Source: JACMLD01 sp039919885 (GTDB taxonomy: Bacteria; Bacteroidota; Bacteroidia; Chitinophagales; Chitinophagaceae). Taken from it: 64,000 bases of DNA. Positions 61,441 through 64,000 of the stretch are shown piece by piece. Position 1 is the stretch's first letter; every line of letters starts with the position of its first letter. Location: assembly GCA_039919885.1 (NCBI GenBank), contig JBDSEV010000063.1, forward strand, positions 57,096 through 121,095, read 5' to 3'. The notes beneath the pieces were generated by a model, which was not told the origin of the DNA, searched no databases, and worked only from the letters and a program-made list of their open reading frames with translations. The position numbers were made by a program, and so were the translations under genes.

Positions 61441-64000
61441 ATGAAAAAGCCAAGCTTGTTATGTACCGGCATACTGTATGCCTGTGTCCTTTCTGCCCAG
61501 CCTTCTTTTCAAACATCTTTGCAGGCCGGTATATCACTGCCGTTAAAGAGCAATGACCTCAACGATACCCATGACGGTAAAGCCGTTCATTTTGGTAATC
61601 ACCTGGATTATTCATTTGGTAGCAAGTCGGTACGGGTGGGACTTGGCGCATATATAGGGTATATCAATTCCATTTCCACAGACAACCGCTACAAAGAAAT
61701 TGGGCAAGCCATAGCAGAACGGTATCGCTTTTCATCATCGCAACTTACTTTCAATTCGGCTTCATTTAAAAGTATGCACATTTTGCTGGGGCCGGTTGCT
61801 TCGTTTGGTTCCGATAAACTTGCCATGCAGGTATGGGCAAAAGCTGGTTACGGATTAAATGAACCATCGCAATATAGTGTGTTGTACAAAGAAGGTAATA
61901 TTGTAAACAACGTATATAGTAACCAGGCTGGTGAGCACAAAAACGGACTGGCATATAGTGCAGGTGCAGGCGTTAAGCTGGCCATTTCGCACTATGTGGG
62001 CCTGCAACTCGCCGCAGGCTATTTTGCTACACAAACAGATCAGGTTAATTATAATTTCGACAGGGAAAAAGGCAGCGCTCCTAAATATTATACTGCCGCA
62101 AACGAATTTATCCAGGCGTCTGCGGGTTTGCAATTTACCATCGGCAACCCGGGCAGAAAGGGCAGCAGTGCAGCAATGGTTGACACTGGTAACCCGGTTG
62201 CGGGAAAAATGGATCAAAAGATAAAAACTAAAAGCAATATCAAAAACGACCGGGTGCGTAACCCGGATGCCGGCGATACAAACGATAATCCTGAGCGGGA
62301 TTCTCTATTTTTCTCACCTGAAAAAATCGAATTGGGGGCTGCTGTTACCGGCGTGGCAAATACCAGGTTGCAATCGGTGGATAATTACCTCACAGGTTTC
62401 GTATACCAGACAGCACAGGGGGCCGCCATCAGCCAATGCGGCAGCAATGCTATGCCCGGAGACCCAGTACCCGGAATTGATGTTCGATTAAAAAAAACCG
62501 GCGAAGCAGGGTCAGCACTGTCTGCGCGCACCAACAAAGACGGCAGTTTTGCATTCAGCAATATTGCACCGGGTAATTACTCAGCAGAAGCCGGTACCGA
62601 TAAAATGGATGTAACCGTGCAGGGAAATAATGAGCCGATGTACCGCACATTGGATATAACGGGCGGCAGTTGCGGCAGCACAAAAGAAAACTTCATTATT
62701 ACGGAAGGCGATAAAACGTATGTGGAAGTGACTGGTGCCAGGGAAGCAGGCAGCGGCATGGCCACAGGCAAAAGGGATGCTGTGTCCGGGTTGCCTACGG
62801 GTAAACGCATGCACAAACCTTACCGTGTAGCAGATACTGACTTTGAAATTGATGCAAATAAAATAATTGCCATTGACGGCAAATTCTATGCGCAAATAGT
62901 TTCCAGCAGGGATGCCGGCAGCGGGTTGGCTTCGGGCCGCCGCAGTACGCTGTTTACTGGTGATATAGATGGAGATGGTATTAATGATAACACCACCAGC
63001 GGCAATACTGCTGGCCGCCAATACAGTCCGTTAATGATTAGGAAGGCCTGGGAGGGAAACAATGTCGAAAAACTTGTTCCGCCCGATGCGGCAAGTGGCC
63101 AGCCGACCGCTAAGCGCCAGTACCAGCCACTGATAATAAGGATTAACCAGGAGGAAGATACCTACGAAGTTGTTTCACCACGGGATGCGGACAGGGGCCT
63201 GGCCACCGGCAGACGGATGCGGCTAAACAACGAATCAGGAAAGGACAATGATATTCCAACCCATGGCGAACAGCAAAGTATCAACGGCAATCCACTCTAT
63301 GAGCCGAGTGGCGGGGGAAGCGAAAACCCCCTCGCTAAAGATGCAGGGATGCGGGTTATTGGTGGCGACGGAAAAGAACACGATGTGTTTGTTGCGCAAA
63401 CCATGCAGTTGCAAACTGGCGCCACGGGTGTTATTTCACCGTATACTGCGTACAATGTTGCGCAGGTGAACTGGATGAATCCGGAAAGTTTAAAAAACGA
63501 CAAAGCCGCGAAAGGGATCACTGAAAAAGGCATCAAACGCAGCGAAGCCAGTGCCAGGAAAGGTTGGGATGGCTCCGTAAAAGGAAGTGGCAAAGGCATC
63601 AACGAGGCAGGCTATAGCAACAAAGGGATACAGGAAAATGGCGCTCAGCAAACAGACCAGGCTGCCAGGAAAGGTTGGGATGGCTCCGTAAAAGGAAGTG
63701 GCAAAGGCATCAACGAGGCAGGCTATAGCGACAAGGGGATACAGGAAAATGGCGCGCAACAGTCGGACCAGGCTGCCAGGAAAGGATGGGACGGTACGGT
63801 AAAAGGGGGCAGCAAAGGCATCAACGAGGCAGGATATAGCGACAAGGGAATACATGAAAATGGCGCGCAGCAAACAGACGACGCTGCCAGGAAAGGATGG
63901 GATGGTACGGTAAAAGGGGGCAGCAAAGGCATCAACCAGGCGGGATATAGCGACAAGGGGATACAGGAAAATGGCGCACAGCAGGGGGACCAGGCTGCCA
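61441..64000 (+). CDS. large surface protein: OmpA/barrel-like N-terminus, SdrD-like domain and 37-residue tandem repeats (partial)
   Basis: The frame is open from the ATG at 61441 through the end of the window, 853 codons, with the stop outside. Residues 1-19 are a signal peptide (VLSAQ). Residues about 20-240 have alternating hydrophobic patterns of an outer-membrane barrel-like domain (RVGLGAYIGYI, KLAMQVWAKAGYGL, GLQLAAGYF). Residues about 330-400 resemble a prealbumin/SdrD-type domain (GDPVPGIDVRLKKTGEAGS; NKDGSFAFSNIAPGNYSA). Residues 434-592 hold five degenerate copies of a DAxxGxxTGKR motif and one calcium-type DIDGDGIND element. From residue 706 exact-length 37-residue repeats begin and continue past the edge. 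Secretion route of the repeat region is unclear. No family assigned to the whole. Confidence 0.75.
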   Translation, partial: MKKPSLLCTGILYACVLSAQPSFQTSLQAGISLPLKSNDLNDTHDGKAVHFGNHLDYSFGSKSVRVGLGAYIGYINSISTDNRYKEIGQAIAERYRFSSSQLTFNSASFKSMHILLGPVASFGSDKLAMQVWAKAGYGLNEPSQYSVLYKEGNIVNNVYSNQAGEHKNGLAYSAGAGVKLAISHYVGLQLAAGYFATQTDQVNYNFDREKGSAPKYYTAANEFIQASAGLQFTIGNPGRKGSSAAMVDTGNPVAGKMDQKIKTKSNIKNDRVRNPDAGDTNDNPERDSLFFSPEKIELGAAVTGVANTRLQSVDNYLTGFVYQTAQGAAISQCGSNAMPGDPVPGIDVRLKKTGEAGSALSARTNKDGSFAFSNIAPGNYSAEAGTDKMDVTVQGNNEPMYRTLDITGGSCGSTKENFIITEGDKTYVEVTGAREAGSGMATGKRDAVSGLPTGKRMHKPYRVADTDFEIDANKIIAIDGKFYAQIVSSRDAGSGLASGRRSTLFTGDIDGDGINDNTTSGNTAGRQYSPLMIRKAWEGNNVEKLVPPDAASGQPTAKRQYQPLIIRINQEEDTYEVVSPRDADRGLATGRRMRLNNESGKDNDIPTHGEQQSINGNPLYEPSGGGSENPLAKDAGMRVIGGDGKEHDVFVAQTMQLQTGATGVISPYTAYNVAQVNWMNPESLKNDKAAKGITEKGIKRSEASARKGWDGSVKGSGKGINEAGYSNKGIQENGAQQTDQAARKGWDGSVKGSGKGINEAGYSDKGIQENGAQQSDQAARKGWDGTVKGGSKGINEAGYSDKGIHENGAQQTDDAARKGWDGTVKGGSKGINQAGYSDKGIQENGAQQGDQAA
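62740..63216 (+). repeat. five degenerate DAxxG..TGKR motifs in coding sequence
   Basis: Within the surface protein: REAGSGMATGKR, DAVSGLPTGKR, DAGSGLASGRR, DAASGQPTAKR and DADRGLATGRR at residues about 434, 446, 491, 549 and 582. Spacing is irregular. Confidence 0.6.
63556..63999 (+). repeat. four 111-base (37-codon) tandem repeats running off the window
   Basis: Units at 63556-63666, 63667-63777, 63778-63888 and 63889-63999 share the cores RKGWDG, VKG, KGINEAGYS, KGIQENGAQQ and end in DQAA or DDAA. Copies 1-2 have VKGSGKG; copies 3-4 have VKGGSKG. Repeats differ by only a few residues and all have the same length, so they amplify without breaking the frame. The array continues beyond base 64000. 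Confidence 0.95.

Noticed and set aside
63490..63873. 127-residue minus-strand open frame across the 111-base repeats
   Set aside because: It is the opposite-strand image of the repeat array; its repetitiveness follows from the coding repeats.
63556..63999. Possible CRISPR-like array
   Set aside because: The units are contiguous, coding and have no unique spacers, so it is a tandem coding repeat.
1..64000. Insertion sequences, prophage or integrase genes
   Set aside because: No transposase, integrase, phage structural gene or target-site duplication was recognised anywhere in the window.

Overview
The window looks like chromosomal DNA from a member of the Bacteroidota, most likely the family Chitinophagaceae. 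Support comes from a SusC/SusD pair, a giant secreted protein with a type IX secretion (T9SS) C-terminal domain, a carotenoid-independent sphingolipid-type desaturase, many start sites preceded by the Bacteroidota -7 box TAnnTTTG, and scarce Shine-Dalgarno sequences. The genus assignment is inference. No rRNA, insertion sequence, integrase, phage gene or CRISPR array is visible; one tRNA-Arg(CCT) is present.

Layout. 1-4743: RND multidrug efflux operon (TetR regulator, TolC, adaptor, permease cut by the window edge) with an operator-like palindrome over the tetR promoter. 4909-12234: housekeeping genes (DUF502 membrane protein, zinc phospholipase C-like protein, serC with DUF1015, TPR protein, long-chain acyl-CoA ligase). 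12291-17250: a sphingolipid delta-4 desaturase-like enzyme and a 1226-residue T9SS adhesin-like protein with five cysteine-rich repeats, followed by an 828-base gene-free stretch. 18079-26722: accessory metabolism and regulation: two MFS exporters, an aminotransferase with a GlxA-type AraC regulator, an effector-binding/DinB fusion, and an ArsR-SRPBCC-VOC-DoxX-DoxX run.

26918-36150 is the most unusual block: on the minus strand, four tandem AhpD/carboxymuconolactone-decarboxylase-like genes, all with an intact CxxCxxxH redox motif, are packed with an MFS transporter and then a SusC/SusD outer-membrane uptake pair and a DUF3179 protein. This reads as one operon that could import a compound and act on it with four related redox enzymes; the substrate is unknown.

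38136-48796: an M14 peptidase, then a plus-strand cell-envelope glycan cluster: split transketolase, a natural fusion of a sugar-nucleotide epimerase to a family-2 glycosyltransferase, two SAM methyltransferases and two large multi-pass membrane proteins of probable GT-C type. 48829-56235: LOG protein, tRNA, exported VOC protein, TPR protein, SRPBCC protein, and a phosphorelay cassette (sigma-54 response regulator, hybrid kinase with Hpt, lone receiver). 56415-64000: a UvrD-type helicase fused to a RecB-like nuclease with a probable iron-sulfur cluster, an Ig-like lipoprotein, and the start of a large surface protein ending in at least four perfect-length 111-base (37-residue) tandem repeats that run off the window.
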